From an uncultured Bacilli bacterium (GTDB taxonomy: Bacteria > Bacillota_I > Bacilli_A > RF39 > UBA660): a stretch of 9,968 nt of DNA. The position numbers were made by a program, and so were the translations under genes. This document shows positions 1 to 6,693 of this stretch, in pieces; positions within the stretch are counted from its first letter, which is position 1, and the number at the start of each line of letters is the position of its first letter. The notes under the pieces were generated by a model that saw nothing but the letters and a program-made list of their open reading frames with translations, did no database searches and was not told the DNA's origin. The stretch is from NCBI GenBank assembly GCA_947631135.1, contig CANRKE010000045.1, positions 1 to 9,968 on the forward strand, written 5' to 3'.

Positions 1-13
1 CTCAATAATAATC

Positions 14-44
14 AAAAAGCCTACCTAAAAATTTAGGTAAGCTT
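14..44 (-). terminator. Intrinsic terminator, minus strand
   Basis: On the minus strand AAGCUUACCUAAA (44-32) pairs over 13 bp, with one U-G wobble, with UUUAGGUAGGCUU (29-17). The loop is tiny and a U run follows (18-14, then GAUUAUUAUU). It ends transcription of the 129-aa gene, or acts as the conditional terminator of the RNA structure at 14-125. On the plus strand the stem has a C-A mismatch and no T run follows, so it points one way. Confidence 0.7.
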
Positions 45-125
45 AAGGCTTATAAGAAATTTCTTTTCAACCCCCCCAACACGAACATATGTTTGTACAT
101 ATTTCTTTATGGAGAGGGCTTACCT
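14..125 (-). promoter_or_regulatory. Candidate structured attenuator or riboswitch-like RNA
   Basis: Read on the minus strand, AGGUAAGC (125-118) pairs perfectly with GCUUACCU (42-35), giving a closing stem P1. Directly inside it CCUCUCC (117-111) pairs with GGGGGGG (77-71) using two G-U wobbles (P2). P2 encloses a 6-bp hairpin, AUAUGU/ACAUAU (102-97 with 92-87, loop ACAA). A short AAGA/UCUU hairpin (65-54) follows. The 3' strand of P1 is also part of the 5' arm of the terminator at 14-44, so P1 and the terminator exclude each other, as antiterminator and terminator do in a riboswitch platform. The wobbles become C-A mismatches on the plus strand, so the fold favours minus-strand RNA. I do not recognise a known riboswitch class. 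Any regulated gene would lie left of position 1. The fold was done by eye and the function is inferred. Confidence 0.4.
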
Positions 126-170
126 TTTTTATTACAATCCCATATTATCATTTATTTTTATCAATACATT

Positions 171-560
171 TTATTCATTTTGATTACTTATATATATACA
201 AGTAAAGTCAGTATTATTAATATCAAAATTACCCCATGGTATCAAATTAATATAATAATCATTTATAAATTGTTTTAAATTTCTATAGGCATCTGGTCTA
301 ATATTAATATAACTATCTTTTTTGGAACTAATATATTTAGAATTTTCATATATAACATCTTTTAATATATAATTTTTAATTACATCTACTACTAATTCTT
401 TATCATATTTATTATTTTCTTCATATGTTATGAATAAGTCATTATCAATATCTATTGTAAAAAATCCTACGTATGTATCATCTATTTTTACTACTACTGT
501 AATGCTTTTTTCAATAGAATTTCTTGTTACATACGAAAAAACTGATACTTCTTCATACAT
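171..560 (-). CDS. Hypothetical 129-aa protein, family not recognised
   Basis: I do not recognise this protein. It is acidic, with no signal peptide, membrane segment or cysteine-rich motif, so it is probably cytoplasmic. The first 50 residues alternate hydrophobic and charged residues as in beta strands (SITVVVKIDD, YVGFFTIDID). A middle section rich in Lys, Asp and Tyr (about 50-95) looks helical. The end (IPWGNF, then TDFTCIYIS) looks like strand again. The start at 560 is supported by AGGAAG about eight bases upstream and by a promoter at 588-616, giving a leader of about 20 nt. It is monocistronic: the DUF1653 gene upstream on the same strand is 86 bp away with that promoter between them, and a terminator follows at 14-44. 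Being expressed as a small soluble protein is likely; its role is unknown. Confidence 0.65.
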   Translation of the reverse strand: MYEEVSVFSYVTRNSIEKSITVVVKIDDTYVGFFTIDIDNDLFITYEENNKYDKELVVDVIKNYILKDVIYENSKYISSKKDSYINIRPDAYRNLKQFINDYYINLIPWGNFDINNTDFTCIYISNQNE

Positions 561-587
561 ATGCCCACTTCCTACTCTACGATATTA

Positions 588-616
588 ATTGTAATTTATT
601 TTTTTTATAAAGTCAA
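588..616 (-). promoter_or_regulatory. Promoter of the 129-aa gene
   Basis: The minus strand reads TTGACT (616-611), 17 bp, TACAAT (593-588), a near-consensus housekeeping promoter about 28 bp upstream of the start codon. The -35 box is one arm of a dyad, GTCAA (628-624) and TTGAC (616-612), separated by 7 bp. A repressor could bind there, or the dyad could act as a weak stem ending the operon upstream; neither is shown. Confidence 0.6.
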
Positions 617-646
617 TTAATTTTTGACATTTTTTTATATAAGATA

Positions 647-871
647 TTACTCAATTAGTTCAAATCTATATTTTTGTTCTACTTGAGGATATTTTTTATG
701 ATCTACTTCACTTAGAAATTCATCTAATTTTCTTATCCAAATTTCATTAGTATCCAAATGTTTATATACTACCATTTCATCAAGAGTTTCAGAATCTTTT
801 GCTATACATATAACTTTAACATTAATATTTTTAAAATGTTTATATATTCCATTTATCTTTATTTCTCTCAT
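647..871 (-). CDS. DUF1653 family protein
   Basis: This 74-aa protein matches the DUF1653 family as I know it. The pattern is GIYKHFK near the N-terminus, IAKDSETLDEMVVYKHL in the middle (the family's 'A.HSET.E..VVY' core), then IWIRKLDEFLSEVD and a final K-Y region. The domain fills nearly the whole chain (about 8-68). DUF1653 proteins are small soluble beta-rich proteins whose function is not established to my knowledge. The start ATG overlaps the nifJ stop in ATGA (868-871), with GGTGAT inside the nifJ C-terminal codons serving as ribosome binding site, so it is cotranscribed and translationally coupled to nifJ. Stop is TAA. No convincing terminator follows before the next promoter. Family assignment is confident; a role linked to pyruvate oxidation is only suggested by position. 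Confidence 0.85.
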   Translation of the reverse strand: MREIKINGIYKHFKNINVKVICIAKDSETLDEMVVYKHLDTNEIWIRKLDEFLSEVDHKKYPQVEQKYRFELIE

Positions 872-3800
872 AATATATCACCATTTTCCGAAATCATTTT
901 ATAGTAATTAAATCTATTTATTGCATCTTGTTTAGTTTCTTCTAATAATTCTTGCGCATTTTTTTCATTGACACTCTTTAACATTTTATACCTAACTTCA
1001 TTATTTATAAATTCATCATATAAATCAAAATTAGGGTTTTTATAATCTAATATTACTTTATCTTCATCAGGGTTATATCTTAATAATGGAAAATATCCAC
1101 ATTCAACAGCTAACTTTTCTTCGTTAATTGAATTGCTCATACCAGCTCTAATACCATGAGATATACATGGACTATAAGCTATAACTATTGATGGTCCATC
1201 ATATTCTTCAGCTTGTTTAATAGCTTTTATCGCTTGTGCCATATTAGCTCCTAATGAAATAGTTGCAACATAACAATTTTTATATGATAACATTTGTCTT
1301 ATAAGATCTTTTTTATAAGTTTTTTTACCAGAACAAGCAAATTTAGCAACTGCTCCTCTATTAGTTGATTTAGATGCTTGACCTCCAGTATTTGAATATA
1401 ATTCAGTATCTAATACTAAAATTCTTACTTTTTCATTAGTTGATAGAACGTGATCAACACCACCATATCCAATATCATAAGCCCAACCATCTCCTCCAAT
1501 TGTCCATATACTTCTAGATGGTATAAAATCTTTAATAGGTTTTAATTCTTCTGGTAAAAGATCATTTTTAAGTTTATCATATACATGTTTTGTATTTTCA
1601 TAATCATTTGGATTATCTAACCATTTTACAAATAATGAATTAGTAAAATCATCTATATTATTTAAATTATTTCTCATGATATGTGCGACTCTATTTCTCA
1701 TTATTTTATTACCAAGTAATATACCATAACCAAATTCTGCATTATCTTCAAACAATGAATTTGCCCAAGGGATACTGTAAGGCATAGATGGTGATGATGC
1801 ACCATATATAGATGAACACCCAGTTGCATTTGCAATTATCAAACGTTCTCCATATAATTGTGTAAGTAATTTTATATAAGGTGTTTCACCACATCCAGCA
1901 CATGCACCAGAAAATTGAAATTTGGTTTTTTCAAATTGACTTCCTCTTATTGTAAATTTATTAAATATATTTTTTTCACTAATATTTTTATCAAGATAAT
2001 CAAATCTTTTATCTTCTTTTAATGAAAGTTCGTCGTTCAATGAAGATTTATAAAGTGCTTTTTCTTTGTTTTTACCAGGACATACATTAACACATAACAT
2101 ACATCCAGTACAATCTTTAATAGATATACCAATACTAAATTTATAATCACTTGCATCTTTACCAGTTAAATTAATTGTATTATCAAGTATATATTCAGGC
2201 ATGTTATTAGCTTCTGATTCATCTATTATATATGGTCTTATTACTGCATGAGGACATACTAAACTACATTGATTACATTCAATACAATTTTCTTTTATCC
2301 AATGTGGAACATTATCTGATGCACATCTCTTTTCTCTCTTTGTTGTATCTGCACTAAATGATCCATCAGAACTATCTAAAAATTCACTTACTGGTATAAT
2401 ATCTCCATGAGCTCTTGTCATAAGTTCAAACATATCTTTTTCTTCTACTCTATTTTCATATTCATAATTTAATGTTGAATTATCTACTAGTTTAATATAG
2501 TGTTCAGCTTCCTCAATAACACAACTATTATTCTTTACGATTTCAATACTTTTTTTAGAATACATTTTATGCATAATGTTCTTTAATTCTTTTTTTACAA
2601 ATTCATAATCTAACATATCTGTTATTTTAAATATCGCACTACTTATTGCAGTATTAATCTTATTATGTAAATTATATTTATTTGATAGTTCATGTGCATT
2701 AATTATATAAAATCTAAGATTTTTTCTATTTATAATTCTTTTTACATTATCTGGTAAATAGTTATCAAGTTCATCAATTTCATACCTTGTATTTAATAAA
2801 AATATACCATTATCTTTTATATTATCTAATACATCATACTTTTTTAAATAACTTTCTTTTGATACAACTACAATATCTGGATTATCAACATAATATGTAT
2901 TTCTTATTATATCTTTTGAAAATCTTAAATGAGATTTAGTTACTCCACCACTTTTTTTAGAATCATATTGAAAATATCCTTGTACATAATCTGATGTATT
3001 ATCTCCAACGATTTTAAGTAATGTTTTAGATGCACTTATCATACCATCAGACCCATATCCATATATAAGCATACTTATATTATCTTCATCTATTTTGTAT
3101 TTATCATCTATTTTTAAACTTCTATTAGTAACATCATCATCAATACCTATTGTAAAATTATTAAAATGATCTTTAGCTAAAAAATCATATACTGCTTTTA
3201 TTTGTGCTGGGGTAGTATTTTTACTAGATAATCCATATCTTCCACCAATAACTTCTATATTTTTATTTTTAATCGCACTAACTATATCTAAATATAGTGG
3301 TTCCCCAACACTACCTGGTTCTTTTGTTCTGTCTAATACTGCAATTTGTTTAACTGATGATGGAATAACATCTAATAAATATTTTTCACTAAATGGTCTA
3401 TATAAATGTACAACTACTAATCCTACTTTATAATTTTTCTTGTTTAAATCATCTATAGTAAGTTTAATTGTATCACATACACTACCCATTGCAACTATTA
3501 TTCTTTCTGCATTTTTATTTCCATAATACTCAAAAGGTTTATAATTTTTATCAAATTTTTCATTAAATTCTTTCATTATATTATTAACTATATCACTTGT
3601 ATTATCATAATATTTATTTCTTACTTCTGTAGCTTGAAAATATACATCATCATTTTGTGCAGTACCATATATTTTAGGATCATTTATATTTAAAGCTTTA
3701 TTTCTAAATTTAGCTATATCATCATAATCAACTAAATCTAATATATCTTCTTTTTCTAGTATTTCAATTTTATTTAATTCATGACTAGTTCTAAATCCAT

Positions 3801-4311
3801 CAAAAAAATGAAGAAATGGAATACTTGATTTTAGTGCAGAAAGATGTGTTATTATGGCTAAATCATGAGCTTCTTGCACGTTTGATGATGACATCATTGC
3901 AAATCCAGTTTGTCTTGTTGCATATATATCTTGATGATCTCCTAATATTGATAATGCATGAGTTGCAAGTGAACGAGATGCAACATGTATTACACCAGGT
4001 AACAATTCACCAGCTATTTTATACATATTTGGTATCATAAGTAATAAACCTTGACTAGCTGTATATGTTGATGTAAGACACCCACTTCTTAAAGCACCAT
4101 GCATAGCTCCAGCTGCACCAGCTTCAGATTGCATTTCTACTACTTTTACTGTATCATCAAATATATTAGTTTTACCTTCTAAACTCCAATCATCAATATG
4201 TTCTGCCATCGGTGATGATGGTGTAATTGGATAGATTGTAGCTATTTCAGTAAACATGTATGAAGCAAGAGCACATGCTTCATTACCATCTATAGTTTTA
4301 TAAGATTTCAT
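868..4311 (-). CDS. nifJ: Pyruvate:ferredoxin (flavodoxin) oxidoreductase
   Basis: Cytoplasmic enzyme that oxidises pyruvate with CoA to acetyl-CoA and CO2, reducing ferredoxin or flavodoxin. It is a single-chain PFOR of 1147 aa, slightly short of the usual 1170-1200. Order: N-terminal pyrimidine-binding domain (about 1-240) with IYPITPSS (T30), E63 and R113, matching the pyruvate/TPP residues known from Desulfovibrio africanus PFOR; CoA-binding domain II (about 262-380); gamma domain (about 415-600); EKR motif (660-662); two 4Fe-4S motifs (C676, C679, C682, C686 and C734, C737, C740, C744); and the TPP domain with proximal-cluster cysteines C804, C807, C832 and C1049, GDG (940-942) and NTGGQ (974-978). 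The Desulfovibrio C-terminal extension is absent. All catalytic and cluster residues are present, so it should be active. GGTGAT lies 8 nt before the start. It heads an operon with DUF1653. Confidence 0.97.
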   Translation of the reverse strand: MKSYKTIDGNEACALASYMFTEIATIYPITPSSPMAEHIDDWSLEGKTNIFDDTVKVVEMQSEAGAAGAMHGALRSGCLTSTYTASQGLLLMIPNMYKIAGELLPGVIHVASRSLATHALSILGDHQDIYATRQTGFAMMSSSNVQEAHDLAIITHLSALKSSIPFLHFFDGFRTSHELNKIEILEKEDILDLVDYDDIAKFRNKALNINDPKIYGTAQNDDVYFQATEVRNKYYDNTSDIVNNIMKEFNEKFDKNYKPFEYYGNKNAERIIVAMGSVCDTIKLTIDDLNKKNYKVGLVVVHLYRPFSEKYLLDVIPSSVKQIAVLDRTKEPGSVGEPLYLDIVSAIKNKNIEVIGGRYGLSSKNTTPAQIKAVYDFLAKDHFNNFTIGIDDDVTNRSLKIDDKYKIDEDNISMLIYGYGSDGMISASKTLLKIVGDNTSDYVQGYFQYDSKKSGGVTKSHLRFSKDIIRNTYYVDNPDIVVVSKESYLKKYDVLDNIKDNGIFLLNTRYEIDELDNYLPDNVKRIINRKNLRFYIINAHELSNKYNLHNKINTAISSAIFKITDMLDYEFVKKELKNIMHKMYSKKSIEIVKNNSCVIEEAEHYIKLVDNSTLNYEYENRVEEKDMFELMTRAHGDIIPVSEFLDSSDGSFSADTTKREKRCASDNVPHWIKENCIECNQCSLVCPHAVIRPYIIDESEANNMPEYILDNTINLTGKDASDYKFSIGISIKDCTGCMLCVNVCPGKNKEKALYKSSLNDELSLKEDKRFDYLDKNISEKNIFNKFTIRGSQFEKTKFQFSGACAGCGETPYIKLLTQLYGERLIIANATGCSSIYGASSPSMPYSIPWANSLFEDNAEFGYGILLGNKIMRNRVAHIMRNNLNNIDDFTNSLFVKWLDNPNDYENTKHVYDKLKNDLLPEELKPIKDFIPSRSIWTIGGDGWAYDIGYGGVDHVLSTNEKVRILVLDTELYSNTGGQASKSTNRGAVAKFACSGKKTYKKDLIRQMLSYKNCYVATISLGANMAQAIKAIKQAEEYDGPSIVIAYSPCISHGIRAGMSNSINEEKLAVECGYFPLLRYNPDEDKVILDYKNPNFDLYDEFINNEVRYKMLKSVNEKNAQELLEETKQDAINRFNYYKMISENGDIL

Positions 4312-4359
4312 ATTTTATCACCATATTAATTATATATTATTTTATGATAAAAAGAAAGA

Positions 4360-4379
4360 ATAATAAATTAATTTATTAT
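4360..4379. repeat. Perfect 20-bp AT-only palindrome upstream of nifJ
   Basis: ATAATAAATT is followed directly by its reverse complement, 49 bp upstream of the nifJ start. A second dyad, ATTATAA (4462-4468) and TTATAAT (4474-4480), lies further upstream and contains a minus-strand TATAAT (4467-4462) that could be a nifJ -10 box with a poor -35. I cannot place the nifJ promoter securely. The palindrome could be an operator or mRNA hairpin, but A/T-only palindromes also arise by chance at this composition. Confidence 0.3.
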
Positions 4380-4540
4380 CTTTTTACTATATTTATTTTT
4401 ACTTTCTTTTTTGATTGCAGTTTTACTATTTTAGAATCATTAAATATTGTGAATGTAAAGAATTATAATTTTTTTATAATAGCAATTAAATTTGAATTGA
4501 ATTATAAATTTAAGCCCAAGCTATCATGTAGATTGATAAT

Positions 4541-4569
4541 TTGACAAAACAGTAAAAATATGTTAGTAT
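4541..4569 (+). promoter_or_regulatory. Promoter of the membrane protein-peptidase operon
   Basis: TTGACA (4541-4546), 17 bp, then TAGTAT (4564-4569) with TG one base before it, giving an extended -10. Transcription should start near 4576, leaving about 20 nt before the ATG at 4596. This placement rules out the in-frame ATG at 4560, which lies inside the promoter. Confidence 0.75.
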
Positions 4570-4595
4570 ATAAATCACGGAAGGGGGGAAAATAT

Positions 4596-5066
4596 ATGGA
4601 TAATAAAAATATACGTGAAAAAATGAATGAGATATTAGAAAAACAGAAAGAACAAAAAGACATTAATGAAATTAATAAAACGATGCTTTGTGTAGGGATA
4701 GCATTATCACTATTTTTAATACCTACATTTTTGAATTCATCATATTTTTTAGACGCTTTTTCATCAATTGCTGGTACATATGCTACAATGACAGGTTTAA
4801 TAGGTGTGTTTGTATCAGGATATGCCGCTATTTCATTAACAAAATCAAATATAAAATTGAATAAATTAATTAATGAATATACAGAAATGAATAAAGAATT
4901 TAATATCGAAAGTATGAAAGATTTTGAATTACAAAATGTTAATAAGGATGATAAAACATCAGAATTAAGTATAGAATCAAAGAAAAGAATATTGCAAGAA
5001 ACTAAATCGCTAATTACTGAAAGAGTTTCTGAAAAAAATAATATTAAACAAAAAAAATTAAAATAA
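4596..5066 (+). CDS. Small two-helix membrane protein, probably truncated
   Basis: I do not recognise the family. The start at 4596 is chosen over the in-frame ATG at 4560 because GGAAGGGGGG (4579-4588) sits 7 bases before it and 4560 falls within the promoter. The 156-aa product has a charged, coiled-coil-like N-terminus (1-28), two hydrophobic segments (about 29-47 and 61-81, the second rich in Gly, Ala and Thr), and a long Lys/Glu-rich C-terminal tail (85-156) that looks helical and cytoplasmic. The reading frame stops at TAA 5064-5066, but the same frame continues as plausible protein for 31 codons to a TAA at 5160-5162 that touches the next gene. The present protein may therefore be a C-terminally truncated form. 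It is cotranscribed with the S51 peptidase. Role unknown; a membrane anchor or scaffold is speculation. Confidence 0.65.
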   Translation: MDNKNIREKMNEILEKQKEQKDINEINKTMLCVGIALSLFLIPTFLNSSYFLDAFSSIAGTYATMTGLIGVFVSGYAAISLTKSNIKLNKLINEYTEMNKEFNIESMKDFELQNVNKDDKTSELSIESKKRILQETKSLITERVSEKNNIKQKKLK

Positions 5067-5162
5067 AATTATAGCAAAGATCGTATAGAATTAGAAAAAA
5101 TATTTGCTAAAGAATTAAAAAGTATTAATTTAGAATATGATGAAAGGAATGCGATGTTATAA
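5067..5162 (+). pseudogene. Severed C-terminal extension of the membrane protein
   Basis: After the TAA at 5064-5066 the same frame stays open for 31 codons with a charged, helix-like composition matching the tail upstream (KDRIELEKIFAKELKSI, then YDERNAML). It ends in TAA at 5160-5162, whose last A is the first base of the peptidase ATG (TAATG). No separate start codon with a ribosome binding site is visible. This fits an original protein of about 188 aa cut by one nonsense change, with translational coupling to the next gene. Readthrough or a sequencing error are alternatives. Confidence 0.5.
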
Positions 5163-5935
5163 TGAAAATAGTAGCTATTGCCGGAGGGAATAACAGTAAT
5201 ATTAATAAAAATGGATTCCCCATAACTTATGAGCATGAAAAAATAGATAGAGAAATTATATCTCTTACTAAAAAAGAAAATCCTAATATATTATTTATAT
5301 CTCATGCATCTGATGTAGAATCTCAAAATTCTAATTATAATAAGTTAGTTAATACTTATAATAAAATGTTTTCTTGTCCTATTAAATTATTAAGTATTGA
5401 AATGTTAACTAATAAATTGTTAGTAAATTCTTTATTAGAATGGGCAGATATTATATATGTTGGTGGTGGAAACACTAAAACTATGATTGAACTTTGGAAA
5501 TTTAATAATTTCGATAAAATACTTAAATCTCATACACAAGATAAAGTATTATGTGGAATATCTGCTGGTGCTAATTGTTGGTTCAAATATTCATGTTCTG
5601 ATTATTTACAAATGGAATTTAATAATCCACAATTACCTTTTGCACCTTTAGAAGGCTTAGGATTAATAGAACTTGCCTTTAACCCACATGCTAATTATTC
5701 TGGTAGATTGGAAGGATTAAAAAATATGTTAAAAAATATACCAATAAATGGTTTATCTTTATCTAATAACATGGCAATTGAATTTATTAATGATAAATAT
5801 AAATTAATAGAAGGAATTTCTTCAAATCGTGAAGAAAAGTTTGCTCTGCTTAGTTATTGGTTGGATGGTAAATTCTACACTAAAAAAATACCAAGTGAAG
5901 GAGCAATAAAACAATTAAAATTAAGAAAAAAATAG
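5162..5935 (+). CDS. Peptidase S51 family protein (dipeptidase E-like)
   Basis: This 257-aa cytoplasmic protein belongs to the class I glutamine amidotransferase-like peptidase S51 group. Family marks in order are: an N-terminal Rossmann-like strand MKIVAIAGG; YVGGGNTKTMIELWK (99-113); the nucleophile elbow GISAGAN with S134, followed by CWFKYSCSD (139-147); NPH with H176, the likely catalytic His; and SNNMAIEF (201-208) with IEG near the end. D147 is a candidate for the acidic triad member. Relatives include aspartyl dipeptidase PepE, which cleaves Asp-X dipeptides, and uncharacterised Bacillus/Listeria proteins. Cyanophycinase is a more distant S51 relative. Substrate cannot be fixed from sequence, so a pepE symbol is not assigned. 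AAAGGA (5143-5148) is 13 bases from the ATG, rather far, so initiation may depend on coupling through the TAATG overlap. It is last in its operon, with a terminator at 5991-6013. Confidence 0.85.
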   Translation: MKIVAIAGGNNSNINKNGFPITYEHEKIDREIISLTKKENPNILFISHASDVESQNSNYNKLVNTYNKMFSCPIKLLSIEMLTNKLLVNSLLEWADIIYVGGGNTKTMIELWKFNNFDKILKSHTQDKVLCGISAGANCWFKYSCSDYLQMEFNNPQLPFAPLEGLGLIELAFNPHANYSGRLEGLKNMLKNIPINGLSLSNNMAIEFINDKYKLIEGISSNREEKFALLSYWLDGKFYTKKIPSEGAIKQLKLRKK

Positions 5936-5990
5936 TAAAAATATTTTTAGTTATATATATCTTCTACAATCGCTTCATGTTAAATTCACT

Positions 5991-6013
5991 CGAACTATTT
6001 TGGTTCGTTTTTT
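5991..6013 (+). terminator. Intrinsic terminator of the plus-strand operon
   Basis: CGAACT (5991-5996) pairs with GGTTCG (6002-6007), including one U-G pair, around a 5-nt loop. A run of six T follows (6008-6013). It lies 55 bp after the peptidase stop. Confidence 0.75.
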
Positions 6014-6065
6014 CGTTTATGTTAAACTATACAAAAAAATACAACTATAACAAAGATTTCTTAAT

Positions 6066-6089
6066 AAAAAAAATTCCACATAATTTTTT
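6066..6089 (-). terminator. Weak A/U hairpin, possible minus-strand terminator
   Basis: On the minus strand AAAAAUU and AAUUUUU flank the hexamer AUGUGG and a U run follows. The stem is A/U only, so it is weak. Its position just after the broken gene ending at 6112 makes a terminator role possible. From 6014 to 6111 I see nothing else. Confidence 0.25.
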
Positions 6090-6111
6090 ATTACTTCGTA
6101 TTATTTTTTAG

Positions 6112-6477
6112 TCAATTATTTAAATCATCAATTTTATTAAAACTATATTTATTTTTAATATTTATAATTTCTGAATTTTTTAGGATTTCTTTATGTTGTT
6201 TTTTTCATTTGGAGTAGCACATATTTCATCAAATGATACATTATTTTTGTAATTACTATCTTCGTTTTTGAAAATAATTTTGAAACTGAATAATAAGTAT
6301 ATTTTCTATCTTTTTAAGTGTGCTATTTTTATTAGGAATTCTTACATCTTTTGAAATTAAATGTTCTAATAATTCTTCATTATGTTTATATTCTTTCATA
6401 TAATATTCCCACATAAATAAAAATTGACTCAGGGCTTCATAAGTTTCCTGAGTACTAATCGATATAAAATATAGCAT
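6112..6477 (-). pseudogene. Frame-broken gene of about 121 codons, family unknown
   Basis: Three minus-strand segments read as continuous protein only if the frame changes twice. Segment 1 (6477 to about 6270) begins MLYFISIS and contains WEYYMKEYKHNEELLEHL. Removing one A from the A5 run at 6265-6269 leads into segment 2 (NEDSNYKNNVSFDEICATPNE). Adding one A to the A7 run at 6199-6205 leads into segment 3 (HKEILKNSEIINIKNKYS) and its TGA at 6112-6114. The shifts cancel, so the total length is kept. This fits a recently decayed gene, or homopolymer errors in the assembly. The start is uncertain: no ribosome binding site precedes 6477, and a promoter-like TTGACT/TATATT pair overlaps the first codons. 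A 7-bp inverted repeat (ACTCAGG/CCTGAGT, 6427-6453) lies inside. No family recognised. Confidence 0.5.
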
Positions 6478-6497
6478 ATATTTATATATAAAGTCAA
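6468..6497 (-). promoter_or_regulatory. Possible promoter at the 5' end of the broken gene
   Basis: The minus strand has TTGACT (6497-6492), 18 bp, TATATT (6473-6468). The 11 bases TTGACTTTATA also occur at the promoter of the 129-aa gene (616-606). Because it overlaps the first codons at 6477, the true start would lie further downstream if it is active. In such AT-rich sequence a chance match is quite possible. Confidence 0.3.
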
Positions 6498-6558
6498 TAC
6501 ATTTTTATACTAAATTTATGTGGTATTGTTAAAATATTTTATTATTTCTAAAGTTCAA

Positions 6559-6636
6559 TCATAATTGTCTTTCAAAAACAATTTCTGAACCTTGTGATAA
6601 GTTTTTTAATTTTGGTTTTTTGTATATTAGTCGCAT
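6559..6636 (-). CDS. Possible 25-aa peptide with strong ribosome binding site
   Basis: An ORF of 25 codons starts at ATG 6636-6634 with GGAGG (6649-6645) eight bases upstream, among the best Shine-Dalgarno sites in the window. A possible promoter, GTCACA (6693-6688), 17 bp, TATGAT (6670-6665), would give a leader of about 20 nt. The peptide begins MRLIYKKPKLKNLSQG and ends SEIVFERQL: a basic N-terminal half and no Cys or membrane segment. It ends in TGA; the same frame then continues nine codons (LNFRNNKIF) to TAA. It may be a real small peptide, or the surviving start of a gene otherwise lost, perhaps linked to the broken gene 80 bp downstream. I do not recognise a family. Between 6478 and 6558 nothing else is supported except the promoter-like site. 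Confidence 0.4.
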   Translation of the reverse strand: MRLIYKKPKLKNLSQGSEIVFERQL

Positions 6637-6664
6637 TTTTATTACCTCCAATTCTTTGTCACAT

Positions 6665-6693
6665 ATCATATAAAAAAGACTAAGATATGTGAC
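6665..6693 (-). promoter_or_regulatory. Possible promoter of the 25-aa ORF
   Basis: The minus strand reads GTCACA (4 of 6 to the -35 consensus, 6693-6688), 17 bp, TATGAT (5 of 6, 6670-6665). It overlaps the ppdK terminator and is supported mainly by its good spacing to the GGAGG and ATG downstream. Confidence 0.3.

Noticed and set aside
35..130. Plus-strand terminator formed by AGGTAAGC and GCTTACCT followed by six T
   Set aside because: The pairing is possible, but the inner C7/GGAGAGG stem has two C-A mismatches on this strand, and the loop of 75 nt is far too large for an intrinsic terminator.
93..278. 61-codon open frame on the plus strand
   Set aside because: No ribosome binding site. 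It runs antisense to the minus-strand RNA structure and to the 129-aa gene, and its Ile/Tyr-rich text is typical of translated AT-rich DNA.
868..870. TGA read as Trp (Mycoplasma-type code)
   Set aside because: nifJ ends at TGA with a conserved DUF1653 start overlapping it, and all Trp codons in long intact genes are TGG.
3816..4040. Plus-strand open frame inside nifJ, with similar ones inside ppdK (7105-7287, 7776-7988, 9160-9351)
   Set aside because: All are antisense shadows of well-conserved enzymes without their own ribosome binding sites.
4447..4470. Rex-type redox repressor site (TTGTGAA) before nifJ
   Set aside because: Only one half-site is present; the partner TTCACAA is absent at the right spacing.
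4344..4544. Hydrophobic 66-codon open frame on the plus strand
   Set aside because: No ribosome binding site before its ATG, the sequence is low-complexity A/T, and it lies between two divergent genes where the nifJ control region must be.
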